45,598 bases of DNA, taken from contig VGYQ01000014.1 of assembly GCA_016872915.1 (NCBI GenBank), positions 1 to 45,598 on the forward strand. Reading direction: 5' to 3'. A model generated the notes under the pieces. That model was not told the origin of the DNA. It ran no database searches and saw nothing but the letters and a program-made list of their open reading frames with translations. The position numbers were made by a program, and so were the translations under genes. Shown in pieces: positions 26,023-34,133 of this stretch. The stretch is from Planctomycetota bacterium (lineage in GTDB: Bacteria > Planctomycetota > Phycisphaerae > Phycisphaerales > SM1A02). Every line of letters begins with the position of its first letter. Position 1 is the stretch's first letter.

Positions 26023-29000
26023 GATCAAGTGCCTCAGGCGGCAGGCTCATTGCATCCGAGGATGATCCGGCAGAACGCACTTTCTGCAAACCGAGCACCC
26101 GCTTCAGATCGTCGATGATGAGAATCACCGCGGGCAAGAGCAGCAGTGTCAGCACCGTTGCACTGGAAAGACCACCTGCAATCGTGATGGCCATAGGCGC
26201 GAGAAACTTCGCCTGAAACGAAGGTTCCAAAATGAGTGGGCCAAGACCGAAGATGGTCGTGACCGATGTGAGCAGGATGGCGCGGAGGCGGCGTGAACCA
26301 GCTGCGATCAGCGCATCCCGCAGATCGCTACCCCCTGCGACATATGTGTTCACGAAGTCAATCAGCACAAGTGCATTGTTGACCACGATGCCCGCGAGCG
26401 CGACAAGCCCAATGATGCTGAGAAATGTGAGATCTGTCCCAAACAGGACATGCCCAAACACCATGCCGATGATGCCGAATGGAATCGAGACCATCACGCC
26501 GAGGGGCTGTAGATAACTCCCAAACAGCCACGCGAGAATTGCATAGATCATCAGCAGTGCGGCGCCCGCCGCGTAAGGCAGCGCAGCAAAAGCCTCGGTC
26601 AGATCCTTCTGTCTCCCACCCTCGCGGATCACCACACTCGGATACTTCGCCACAAGTTTCTGCACGTCCGCGCCGACCCGTTCCACCACACTCTCCGGTC
26701 GCGTGCCCTGCGCAGTGTCAGCCGTGACCACAATGGTGCGGAGCCGATCGATTCGAGAGATTGAACTCGGCGATGTCCGCTCACGGACCTTCGCCACTTC
26801 CTGCAGGGGTACCGCAGCACCTGTTGGCGTCATGATCCAAAGTCGCTCACCGAAATTCGTTGAAGAGCGCAAACCCCTGTCCATGCGTACGCGGACATCG
26901 ATGTCCTCACGGTTGTCGCTGTAGATGTGCGCATCGATTCCAAAGAGTGCGCCCCGTACCTGACGCGCGATCTCCACTGCCGACAGGCCGAGTGCTGCTG
27001 CTCCTGGGTGGGGCTCCACTTGCAACTCGGGCTGCGCGTCAAAGTCGTTGTCTGCCACGCTGATCACGCCGTCGACGGCAATCAGCATGGACTTGATGCC
27101 CTCTACAACCTCCCGAAGATCATCGACATTCTCTCCCGCCACTTCATAGGTGACATCCGCACCCGACGGCCCACCAGAAATCTCCTGGACATTCAGTGAC
27201 TCGACCTCGTTCAGTGGTCCCGCACCACGAATGATCGAGTCGATCACCTCTCCCGACCTGCGCTCGCGGTCCTCGACAGGCGCCAGTTCGATGAAGATCT
27301 GCGCCAGATTGCTCGCTGCGTTGTCGGCGACGGCTGTCTCGTAGTTCAACCGAACTCCATAAATCGATGTGATCGCACGCACTTCCGGCTGTTCACGCGC
27401 TGCGCGCTCCACGCGAGCCCCGATCTCTTTCGTCAAGGTTGCCGCAACACCAAGCGGCATGCGAATATCGACAACTGCAGTCTCTGCGTCGTCGTTCGGC
27501 AAAAACGTAAACGGCAGTCGACCACCCACAACCAACGCAGCAGACACGATAAAAAGCGAGATTCCGACTGATACGGTGAGATAGCGGCGATCGATCGACC
27601 AGCGAGCAATCCGCTCAAATCCTCCCTCCAGTCGTGGCCATAGAACATTCTCGCGATACCGGTCGAACCTGCGGAGTTTGCGATCCAGCCACGTTGTATC
27701 GCCGCTTCGCTCACGAGCGATCCCTCTGGCCATATGTCCGGGCAACAGGAAGACTGCCTCTGCAAGACTGCAGAGCAGTGCCAGTGAAACCACGATCGGC
27801 AACTCACCGATGATGTCGCCGACCCGACCGCGCACAAGCAGCAGGGGTATGAACGCCACCACGGTCGTCGTCACACTTGCGAACACTGGCCACAGCACTC
27901 GATCCACTCCACGGACGACACCATCCTCAACGCTGCCGCCCTGTGCAGCTTCCGTCTCGATGCTCTCCGAAAATACGATCGCATCATCAGCCAACATGCC
28001 GAGCGCCATGAGCAGCGCGAACATTGTCAGCAGATTGAGCGATACTCCCGAGCCATCCATCAGAAGCACGGTGCCAAGAACTGCAAGCAAAATGCCAAGG
28101 GTGACGAAGCACGCAGCGCGCCAGTGAAGTCCAAGCAGAAGCACGAAGAACACAAGAATCCCGCCCTGCAGTCCATTGCGCGTCAGCAAGTCGAGTCGGC
28201 CCTCGATCAGTCGCGCGAGATCGTTGTGCGCCTGAATCTGCACGCCAGGCGAACCGCGTATCGCACCGAGTTCATAACCCTTCAAGCGCGGTGATCCAAG
28301 GAGCCGCTCCTGGAATGTGGGTTCGAGCGGCTCGCCGCGCCGCGCGGCCACGTAGCCGCGGGCAAACTGCGCCATATCGACCGCATCCTGCCCTGACTTT
28401 CGGAACACGGTGCAGTTGGCAGATGGCTGCCCATTGAATCGACGAGAGATGTCATCCTCCACGAAACCATCGCGCACCGTGGCAATGTCCCCCACTTTCA
28501 CGATCGCGCCCTCATCACTTCCCTTCACCACGATCCCGCGGACTCGGTCGCTTCGCTCCTCCACCCCGAGCGTACGAACCTTGACCTCGCCATCGATACC
28601 CCGCACCGTGCCCCCCGGCACTTCGCGCATCCACGCCGTGATCGAGTCGGCGACGCGTGTCACCGAGATGCCATGGCGCACGGCTTCGTCAAAGTTCACC
28701 TCGACCCGGAGTTCGTCATCGCGCGTGCCACTCACGACCACTTGCCCCATGCCTGCATAGGTCCTCAAGTCATCCGACACTTGCCGAATCGTCTGCTTCA
28801 GCGTCTGCGGGTCCACATCACCAGACACCGTGACCTGAATCACGGGCAGATTCGGCTCGAACTCCACGACGCGAATGCGATCTGCCTCGGGCGGCAGATC
28901 CGTGAGTGCCTCGACACGATCACGCAGATCATCGGTCCGCTTGCGGACATCGACACCATCGTCGAACTTCACGACGATCGCCCCGCCACCCTCGAAGATG

Positions 29001-29251
29001 ACCGTTTCAAGCCTCGAGACGCCCTCCACTTCGACTGCGACATCCTCCACACGGCGCGCGAGCGACTCCTCGACCTCAGCGGGCGAGGCGCCAGGGAACG
29101 ACAGCACCACCCGCGCCATGTCGGGCTCAATGTCGGGAAAGAACTCGCGGCGGATGTGCCCGGCGGCAAAGATGCCACCCACGATCACTCCGATCGTGAT
29201 CAGATTCGACGGCACGGGATTTCGGATGAAGAAACGAATGATGCCGATCAT
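26006..29251 (-). CDS. RND-family efflux transporter, inner-membrane subunit
   Basis: 1081 aa, the normal length for AcrB-type pumps. It starts MIGIIRFFIRNPVPSNLITIGVIVGG and shows two repeats of one plus five TM helices with large periplasmic loops (about residues 35-340 and 560-870). The TM4 proton-relay motif is present as LGMLADDAIVFSESIE (double Asp). PFGIIGMVFGHVLFG and VALAGIVVNNALVLIDF belong to the second half. It pumps substrates out using the proton gradient; which ones cannot be read. The ATG overlaps the adaptor stop (ATGA), forming a transcriptional and translational unit with the adaptor upstream and the ROK kinase downstream. No outer-membrane channel gene is nearby. Confidence 0.94.
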   Translation of the reverse strand: MIGIIRFFIRNPVPSNLITIGVIVGGIFAAGHIRREFFPDIEPDMARVVLSFPGASPAEVEESLARRVEDVAVEVEGVSRLETVIFEGGGAIVVKFDDGVDVRKRTDDLRDRVEALTDLPPEADRIRVVEFEPNLPVIQVTVSGDVDPQTLKQTIRQVSDDLRTYAGMGQVVVSGTRDDELRVEVNFDEAVRHGISVTRVADSITAWMREVPGGTVRGIDGEVKVRTLGVEERSDRVRGIVVKGSDEGAIVKVGDIATVRDGFVEDDISRRFNGQPSANCTVFRKSGQDAVDMAQFARGYVAARRGEPLEPTFQERLLGSPRLKGYELGAIRGSPGVQIQAHNDLARLIEGRLDLLTRNGLQGGILVFFVLLLGLHWRAACFVTLGILLAVLGTVLLMDGSGVSLNLLTMFALLMALGMLADDAIVFSESIETEAAQGGSVEDGVVRGVDRVLWPVFASVTTTVVAFIPLLLVRGRVGDIIGELPIVVSLALLCSLAEAVFLLPGHMARGIARERSGDTTWLDRKLRRFDRYRENVLWPRLEGGFERIARWSIDRRYLTVSVGISLFIVSAALVVGGRLPFTFLPNDDAETAVVDIRMPLGVAATLTKEIGARVERAAREQPEVRAITSIYGVRLNYETAVADNAASNLAQIFIELAPVEDRERRSGEVIDSIIRGAGPLNEVESLNVQEISGGPSGADVTYEVAGENVDDLREVVEGIKSMLIAVDGVISVADNDFDAQPELQVEPHPGAAALGLSAVEIARQVRGALFGIDAHIYSDNREDIDVRVRMDRGLRSSTNFGERLWIMTPTGAAVPLQEVAKVRERTSPSSISRIDRLRTIVVTADTAQGTRPESVVERVGADVQKLVAKYPSVVIREGGRQKDLTEAFAALPYAAGAALLMIYAILAWLFGSYLQPLGVMVSIPFGIIGMVFGHVLFGTDLTFLSIIGLVALAGIVVNNALVLIDFVNTYVAGGSDLRDALIAAGSRRLRAILLTSVTTIFGLGPLILEPSFQAKFLAPMAITIAGGLSSATVLTLLLLPAVILIIDDLKRVLGLQKVRSAGSSSDAMSLPPEALDHGPTT

Positions 29252-30594
29252 CGTGCCTCTGCTTCGCCGTCGCCCGATGTCCGCGCAGGCTGTACGACTG
29301 CCGCCGATGCAGCGGCCGCATCCAATGCGCGCACACGCGTTCCAGGCGCAACACTCCGGCCGCCCTCAAGCGAAATCACCAGGCCTTCCGGAAGCGGATC
29401 CTGCAATACCACCCACTCCGTGTCATTGACCCCACACCCCGTCAGCGGACCAACAAACGAGTGCGACACCACGACGGGCGTTCCCACCAACTTTCCATCT
29501 TGAATCGCCATGACGCGGTCACTCCGCACGGATCGCCGCGGGACGACCGAATGAGACTTCGAGTCCACCGCACTCACGAGCGCCTCAACGAACTCCCCAG
29601 GAGCCAATCCCACTGCGTCGCCGCCCGGCGGCACATCCACATGAACGACCATCGTGCGATCAAGCGGATTGTCTTCCGGTTCGATGCGTCCGATCGTCGC
29701 AGCCACTCGGCGCGGTACTTGGCCCACCGTCTCCAGTTGCACGGGATCATCCACAGCGACGAAGCCACGGGCGGACGATGGAAGTCGAATCGGAATCTCA
29801 AGCCGACGAGGGTCGACAATTCGTGCCACGACCTGCCCCGGCAGCACATTCTCGCCAGTCTCAAGATCGAATCGTTGCACGGAGCCGGCCATGGGCGATG
29901 TGACACGGCAGCGCTCCACATTTCTCTGCGCCGTATCGCGCATCGTCCGCTGCATCTCATCTTGCGCAAGGAGCGAAGCGCGTCGGGGAACGATCTGATC
30001 CGCCGCCTCGCGCAGCAACAACAGTGCACGCTCCACCACGATCACGGCCTGGCGCGCACGGTCCAACTCACGCTGCACCGCAGCTCCAGACTGGACTGCA
30101 TCGCGAACGCGCTGCTCATCTGCACGGACGAGATCCGTCTCCTCTTGTGCAAGCCGAACGCGATCTCGAAGCGCATTCTCCTCGACCGCGAGCGACTGCA
30201 TCTGAGCATCGAGCGCGGCGAGCTGCTGCTCAGCAGCCTGCTGTGCCCGGCGAAAGTCCTGATCGTCCAACTGCAGCAGGAACGCCCCCGCCTCCACAGC
30301 AACTCCCTCGCGAATCGTCTGATTGACTTCCAGGATGACGCCTCCGACGCGCGCAGGCACCTCGGCAGAGTCGGACGCGCGCACGACGCCATATCCCATC
30401 CACTGTCGAGGCACTTGCACGGAACGCACTCGAAACACCGCGACGGGCTGTTCGACACCTGACCTGTCCGTCAAACTCGGCAGCGGGCGCGTCAGCGCGA
30501 ACAACATGAGCAGTCCGAGGGAACCGCCCAAAGCCCCGAGCGCACAAAGTGCCCGCGTCAGACGAACTGCAGTACTCGGTCGTGGCGAATCCAT
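29248..30594 (-). CDS. RND efflux periplasmic adaptor (HlyD/MFP family)
   Basis: 448 aa. One N-terminal membrane anchor or signal (ALCALGALGGSLGLLMLFALT) is followed by the split lipoyl domain (AEVPARVGGVILEVNQTIREGVAVEAGAFLLQLDD ... CRVTSPMAGSVQRFDLETGENVLPGQ), which brackets a long coiled-coil hairpin (residues about 110-230, rich in Gln, Glu and Arg). Beta-barrel and membrane-proximal domains follow. It links the RND pump to an outer-membrane channel. The ATG at 30594 lies inside a perfect inverted repeat directly after a TAGCAT box, which looks like an operator. Confidence 0.92.
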   Translation of the reverse strand: MDSPRPSTAVRLTRALCALGALGGSLGLLMLFALTRPLPSLTDRSGVEQPVAVFRVRSVQVPRQWMGYGVVRASDSAEVPARVGGVILEVNQTIREGVAVEAGAFLLQLDDQDFRRAQQAAEQQLAALDAQMQSLAVEENALRDRVRLAQEETDLVRADEQRVRDAVQSGAAVQRELDRARQAVIVVERALLLLREAADQIVPRRASLLAQDEMQRTMRDTAQRNVERCRVTSPMAGSVQRFDLETGENVLPGQVVARIVDPRRLEIPIRLPSSARGFVAVDDPVQLETVGQVPRRVAATIGRIEPEDNPLDRTMVVHVDVPPGGDAVGLAPGEFVEALVSAVDSKSHSVVPRRSVRSDRVMAIQDGKLVGTPVVVSHSFVGPLTGCGVNDTEWVVLQDPLPEGLVISLEGGRSVAPGTRVRALDAAAASAAVVQPARTSGDGEAEAR

Positions 30595-30606
30595 GGACGG
30601 TCCATG
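30592..30606. promoter_or_regulatory. Candidate operator: 15-bp perfect palindrome at the efflux operon start
   Basis: CATGGAC-G-GTCCATG, 7-bp arms around one base. It directly abuts the -10-like box TAGCAT (30607-30612, minus strand), so it covers the expected transcription start and includes the adaptor start codon. Its symmetry and position fit a dimeric repressor site, but no regulator gene is adjacent. Confidence 0.4.
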
Positions 30607-30612
30607 ATGCTA
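30607..30612 (-). promoter_or_regulatory. Candidate -10 box of the RND efflux operon
   Basis: TAGCAT on the minus strand, 12 bases before ATG 30594, touching the palindrome. No clear -35. Confidence 0.35.
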
Positions 30613-30655
30613 TTCCACCAAGCCCCGTTCCGCCGAACGCCTCACACGATGCCCC

Positions 30656-30661
30656 TAAACT
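30656..30661 (+). promoter_or_regulatory. Candidate -10 box of gatCA (leaderless type)
   Basis: TAAACT, eight bases before gatC ATG 30670. No Shine-Dalgarno is present in the gap. Confidence 0.42.
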
Positions 30662-30669
30662 CCTCAACC

Positions 30670-30984
30670 ATGTCGAATGCTGCCGAGTCGCTGACCGTTG
30701 ACGATGTTCGCCATGTGGCACGCCTCGCGCGACTTGCCATGGCGGAGGACCGCCTGCCCGTGATGCGCGATTCGCTCGTTGCGATTCTCGGACACATTGC
30801 CCAGTTACAGGCTGTCGACACGAGGGATCTGGAACCGATGGCGCAGCCACTACCCATGCGGAACCGTTTGCGCGCCGACGAGCCTGGCAAGACCATGTCC
30901 ACGGCGGAATTGCTCGCCAACGCTCCGAAAACGGAGGGTGATTTCATCGCCGTGCCCAAGGTGCTTGGCGGAGACTCGGCATGA
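30670..30984 (+). CDS. gatC: Asp/Glu-tRNA amidotransferase subunit C
   Basis: 104 aa from ATG 30670, matching the ~95-100 aa family length; the frame open from 30604 adds unrelated residues. SLTVDDVRHVARLARLAMAED at the start and DEPGKTM...LLANAPKTEGDFIAVPKVL at the end are hallmark GatC sequences. It is the belt subunit that wraps GatA and GatB in the enzyme converting Glu-tRNA(Gln) to Gln-tRNA(Gln), and often Asp-tRNA(Asn) to Asn-tRNA(Asn). The stop overlaps the gatA start as ATGA. gatB is not in the window. Confidence 0.95.
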   Translation: MSNAAESLTVDDVRHVARLARLAMAEDRLPVMRDSLVAILGHIAQLQAVDTRDLEPMAQPLPMRNRLRADEPGKTMSTAELLANAPKTEGDFIAVPKVLGGDSA

Positions 30985-32432
30985 AAGGCGACCTTGTCGA
31001 CATTCGCGACAAGATCGCACGCCGAGAGACAACTGCACGGGCGGTCGTGCAGTCCACACTCGATCGAATCGCGTCCGAAGATCGTGCGTTGAACAGCTTC
31101 CACGAGGTCCTCGCCGAAACCGCTCTTGCGGCTGCGGACCATGTCGATGCCGGCATCGCAGCTGGACGAAACATCGGCGAACTTGCCGGCGTTCCCATCG
31201 CCGTGAAGGACAATATCGCAACGCGCGTTGGGCGCACCACCTGCTCATCGCGCATGCTCGAGAACTACCGATCGCCCTTCGATGCGACGGCGGTCGAACG
31301 TCTGGAGCGCGCAGGTGCGATCATCATCGGCAAGACAAACATGGATGAGTTTGCGATGGGATCGTCGTGCGAGACCTGCGCGTGGGGCGCCGTGCGCAAT
31401 CCATGGGACACCGGCCGCATTCCCGGCGGCAGTTCCGGCGGCAGCGCGGTGGCAGTCGCCGCAAACCTTTGCGCAGCTGCGCTCGGCTCGGACACAGGCG
31501 GATCCATCCGACAACCGGCTGCACTCTGCGGCGTCGTGGGATTGAAGCCCAGTTACGGTCGAATCTCGCGCCATGGACTGGTGGCGTTCGGCAGCAGTCT
31601 CGATCAGATCGGGCCGATCACGCACAGCGTTCGAGATGCGGCGCTGCTCTACCGCGTCATGGCCGGCGACGATCCGCTGGATTCAACATGTGCACCCGAA
31701 GCAGTCGACGATCCCCTGCCTCTGCTCGAACAACCGATAAAGGGACTCCGCATCGGTATTCCCGCGCAGTACCGCAAGGGCAACAGCCCCGCCGTCGATG
31801 CAGCGCTCGCGCGCGCGACCGAGTCGTTCCGAACGATCGGCGCGACACTGGTCGATGTTGATCTCCCGCTCACGGATGTCGGCATCTCGACCTACTACGT
31901 GATCGCGCCCGCAGAGGCGTCGAGCAATCTCGCGCGCTTCGATGGCATTCGCTACGGCCACCGAGCCAGCGGCAACTTTGCCGACGTGAATGCGCTCCTC
32001 TCCGCAAGCCGCGCAGAGGGCTTCGGTGCGGAAGTACAGCGGCGCATCATGCTCGGCACCTATGTGCTCAGTGCGGGCTACTACGACGCCTATTACCGGC
32101 GCGCGCTGCAGGTGCGCCGACTCATCAAGAACGAATTCGATGCAGCGTTCGCTCATTGCGACGCGATCCTCGGCCCCACCGCGCCAACGGCCGCCTTTCC
32201 GATCGGCGGGGTAACGGATCCGCTGTCGATGTACCTGTGCGATGTCTACACGGTGAACACCAATATCGCGGGCATCTGCGGCATTTCGCTTCCGGCAGGA
32301 TTTGACGAAAGCACCGGCACACGTCTGCCGATTGGCATCCAACTGCAGGCGCCCGCATTTGCCGATGCACGCCTGCTCCAGATCGCGCACGCATTTGAAC
32401 GCGCCCATGGCGGACGCGAGCATCCCGCGTGA
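30981..32432 (+). CDS. gatA: Asp/Glu-tRNA amidotransferase subunit A (amidase)
   Basis: 483 aa, normal length. It has the amidase-signature catalytic triad: Lys in PIAVKDNI, cis-Ser in IPGGSSGGSAVAVAA and nucleophile Ser in LGSDTGGSIRQPAALCG. KPSYGRISRHGLVAFGSSLDQIGP is highly conserved in GatA. It hydrolyses glutamine and delivers ammonia to GatB through a channel. It is coupled to gatC by ATGA. Its presence suggests the host makes Gln-tRNA (or Asn-tRNA) indirectly. Confidence 0.97.
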   Translation: MKGDLVDIRDKIARRETTARAVVQSTLDRIASEDRALNSFHEVLAETALAAADHVDAGIAAGRNIGELAGVPIAVKDNIATRVGRTTCSSRMLENYRSPFDATAVERLERAGAIIIGKTNMDEFAMGSSCETCAWGAVRNPWDTGRIPGGSSGGSAVAVAANLCAAALGSDTGGSIRQPAALCGVVGLKPSYGRISRHGLVAFGSSLDQIGPITHSVRDAALLYRVMAGDDPLDSTCAPEAVDDPLPLLEQPIKGLRIGIPAQYRKGNSPAVDAALARATESFRTIGATLVDVDLPLTDVGISTYYVIAPAEASSNLARFDGIRYGHRASGNFADVNALLSASRAEGFGAEVQRRIMLGTYVLSAGYYDAYYRRALQVRRLIKNEFDAAFAHCDAILGPTAPTAAFPIGGVTDPLSMYLCDVYTVNTNIAGICGISLPAGFDESTGTRLPIGIQLQAPAFADARLLQIAHAFERAHGGREHPA

Positions 32433-32468
32433 CCAAACGCATCGACTGCGCAGCGTGAACGAATCAAG

Positions 32469-33002
32469 TCAGGACGGACGCTTCAATGCGCCGTATCGAC
32501 GCATTGCCATTCGGAACTCACGGACAACGCGCTCAGCTTCCACTTCGCGCTCACCGAAGGTGCCGACTTTCGCCGTGGCAAGAAACATGGCAGGCGCCGG
32601 GCGCTTTGTGACCGTCAGCGTTGCAGGACCACCGCCTTGTGTTCGAATGGAGAACGTCCACGTTTCACCAACGAGCGACGAACTCAAAAGCCCCATCTCT
32701 GCGCGGCCAATCGCCTCGCTCGCAGCCGCAGGCACATCCGACCAGCGCACTCCGTCGGGCGCGCTCGTCAGCGGCTCCACCGGCATGTCTTTCGCAGTCG
32801 CCTGCATGGCTTGCACAAGCTGTGCCTCCTGCTCGGACGAGTACAGCGCATTCGGCGGATACTGCTCTCCCTCAAAGCGGGTGTTCGAGAGCACGGGGTT
32901 CTGCTTTGGTTGACATCCAAGCGCGACGCACAGCGAAGCACACACGACAGCACACGACAGCACATCCATCCGTGATCTGTATTGCTCGTGACGGGCGCTC
33001 AT
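32469..33002 (-). CDS. Putative lipoprotein of unknown function
   Basis: 177 aa from ATG 33002, which overlaps the mutY stop (ATGA) and gives an Arg-containing n-region before the hydrophobic core VLSCAVVCASLCVALGC; the lipobox Cys is residue 30. The mature protein is small, with LVGETWTFSIRTQGGGPATLTVTKRPAP suggesting a beta-strand domain, and a basic C-terminal helix (REVEAERVVREFRMAMRRYG). No family recognised. The DNA at 32941-32962 carries two tandem copies of cacacgacag within the signal-peptide codons. Confidence 0.72.
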   Translation of the reverse strand: MSARHEQYRSRMDVLSCAVVCASLCVALGCQPKQNPVLSNTRFEGEQYPPNALYSSEQEAQLVQAMQATAKDMPVEPLTSAPDGVRWSDVPAAASEAIGRAEMGLLSSSLVGETWTFSIRTQGGGPATLTVTKRPAPAMFLATAKVGTFGEREVEAERVVREFRMAMRRYGALKRPS

Positions 33003-34099
33003 ACTGAGCGCGACAGCCTACCCCCGCACTGCAAGATCTGGCGTACCGCGCCAGTCGATGGTGCCTTCGTGACGGAGCGCACAGGACGCCAGAACCATCC
33101 ATCCCGCCCCGCATGACGCAGTCGCTGAGCAACCCTTGCATCCATACGCCACACCACAAAGTGCACTTCACGGTGCGATGTCTGAAACACGAATGATCCG
33201 CAGCACCTCAGAGCACTCTTGTGGATCCCAAGGCGCGCAGCCAGCATCGCTGCAGAGAGACGCCGACCACTCTCCTCCATCGGCGGGAAGGGCAAGCGAG
33301 CCCACAGTCCCCGCGGAGGCAGAATGCACTGCGCCATCCACCCCGCAGACTCCGCAAGAATGGCCGCGCGGTGGACACGCATCCGCTTCGGCGCAGACCG
33401 CACCGCGGGAATGCGCTGCTGACTTCCCATACGCCTTGCCCTGCACAATGCGCTCAGCGGGCACTCCTCGCACCTCGGCAGCCGCGGCGTGCAGATCGTC
33501 GCACCCAATTCCATGAGCCCCTCGTTCGCACAACTTGGGTCATCCGCTGCATCGACATACTGCTGTGCGCGCCTCCATACCCAGCGTTTGCCTGTGCTCT
33601 TGGTGAGATTCACCGCACGACCATGCACACGCATGATCACGCGCGCAACATTCCCATCGACAATGGCCTCACGCTTGCCGAACGCGATCGATGCGATCGC
33701 CCCGGCGCAGTAGGGACCGATTCCGGGGAGCGCCTCCAATTCATGCCGCGCCCGCGGAACGTGCCCGCGGTGCAGCGCCACCATCGCCTTCGAGGCAGCG
33801 TGGAGGTGACGCGCTCGGCGGTAGTAGCCAAGCCCAGCCCACGCAGCAAGCACATCTTGCTCCGGGGCCCGCGCAAGGCTTGAGATCGTCGGGAATCGCC
33901 GCAAAAACTGCTGCCATGCATCACAGACACGCACAACCTGCGTTTGCTGCAACATGAACTCACTGACGACAGTCCCATATGCAGTGCGCCTCCGCCGCCA
34001 AGGCAGGTCGCGCGCGTTTCCCTTGAACCACTGCTCGACTCGCAGCGGAAACGCCTTGGGTTCAACTGCAGCGCACACAGCACCTTGCGCGTAAGGCAT
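32999..34099 (-). CDS. mutY: A/G-specific adenine DNA glycosylase
   Basis: 366 aa from ATG 34099. A longer start at 34135 is possible but would share its CATG with the divergent HTH gene. 34099 has a TACGCT box nine bases upstream. Landmarks: catalytic Glu in SEFMLQQTQV, the helix-hairpin-helix LPGIGPYCAGAIASIAFGKREAIVDGNVARV with catalytic Asp, and the 4Fe-4S loop C-TPRLPR-C-EE-C-PLSAL-C. A C-terminal NUDIX-like domain should recognise 8-oxoG. It removes adenine mispaired with 8-oxoguanine. It is coupled to the lipoprotein gene downstream by ATGA. Confidence 0.95.
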   Translation of the reverse strand: MPYAQGAVCAAVEPKAFPLRVEQWFKGNARDLPWRRRRTAYGTVVSEFMLQQTQVVRVCDAWQQFLRRFPTISSLARAPEQDVLAAWAGLGYYRRARHLHAASKAMVALHRGHVPRARHELEALPGIGPYCAGAIASIAFGKREAIVDGNVARVIMRVHGRAVNLTKSTGKRWVWRRAQQYVDAADDPSCANEGLMELGATICTPRLPRCEECPLSALCRARRMGSQQRIPAVRSAPKRMRVHRAAILAESAGWMAQCILPPRGLWARLPFPPMEESGRRLSAAMLAARLGIHKSALRCCGSFVFQTSHREVHFVVWRMDARVAQRLRHAGRDGWFWRPVRSVTKAPSTGAVRQILQCGGRLSRSV

Positions 34100-34108
34100 T
34101 TCGCCCGT

Positions 34109-34114
34109 AGCGTA
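34109..34114 (-). promoter_or_regulatory. Candidate -10 box of mutY (supports the shorter start)
   Basis: TACGCT on the minus strand, nine bases before ATG 34099. Confidence 0.3.
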
Positions 34115-34133
34115 CGCGATCCGGCGGGCTTCC

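Noticed and set aside
32941-32962. Tandem cacacgacag repeat as a CRISPR or mobile-element mark
   Set aside because: Only two copies, inside signal-peptide codons of a lipoprotein; likely a small slippage duplication.
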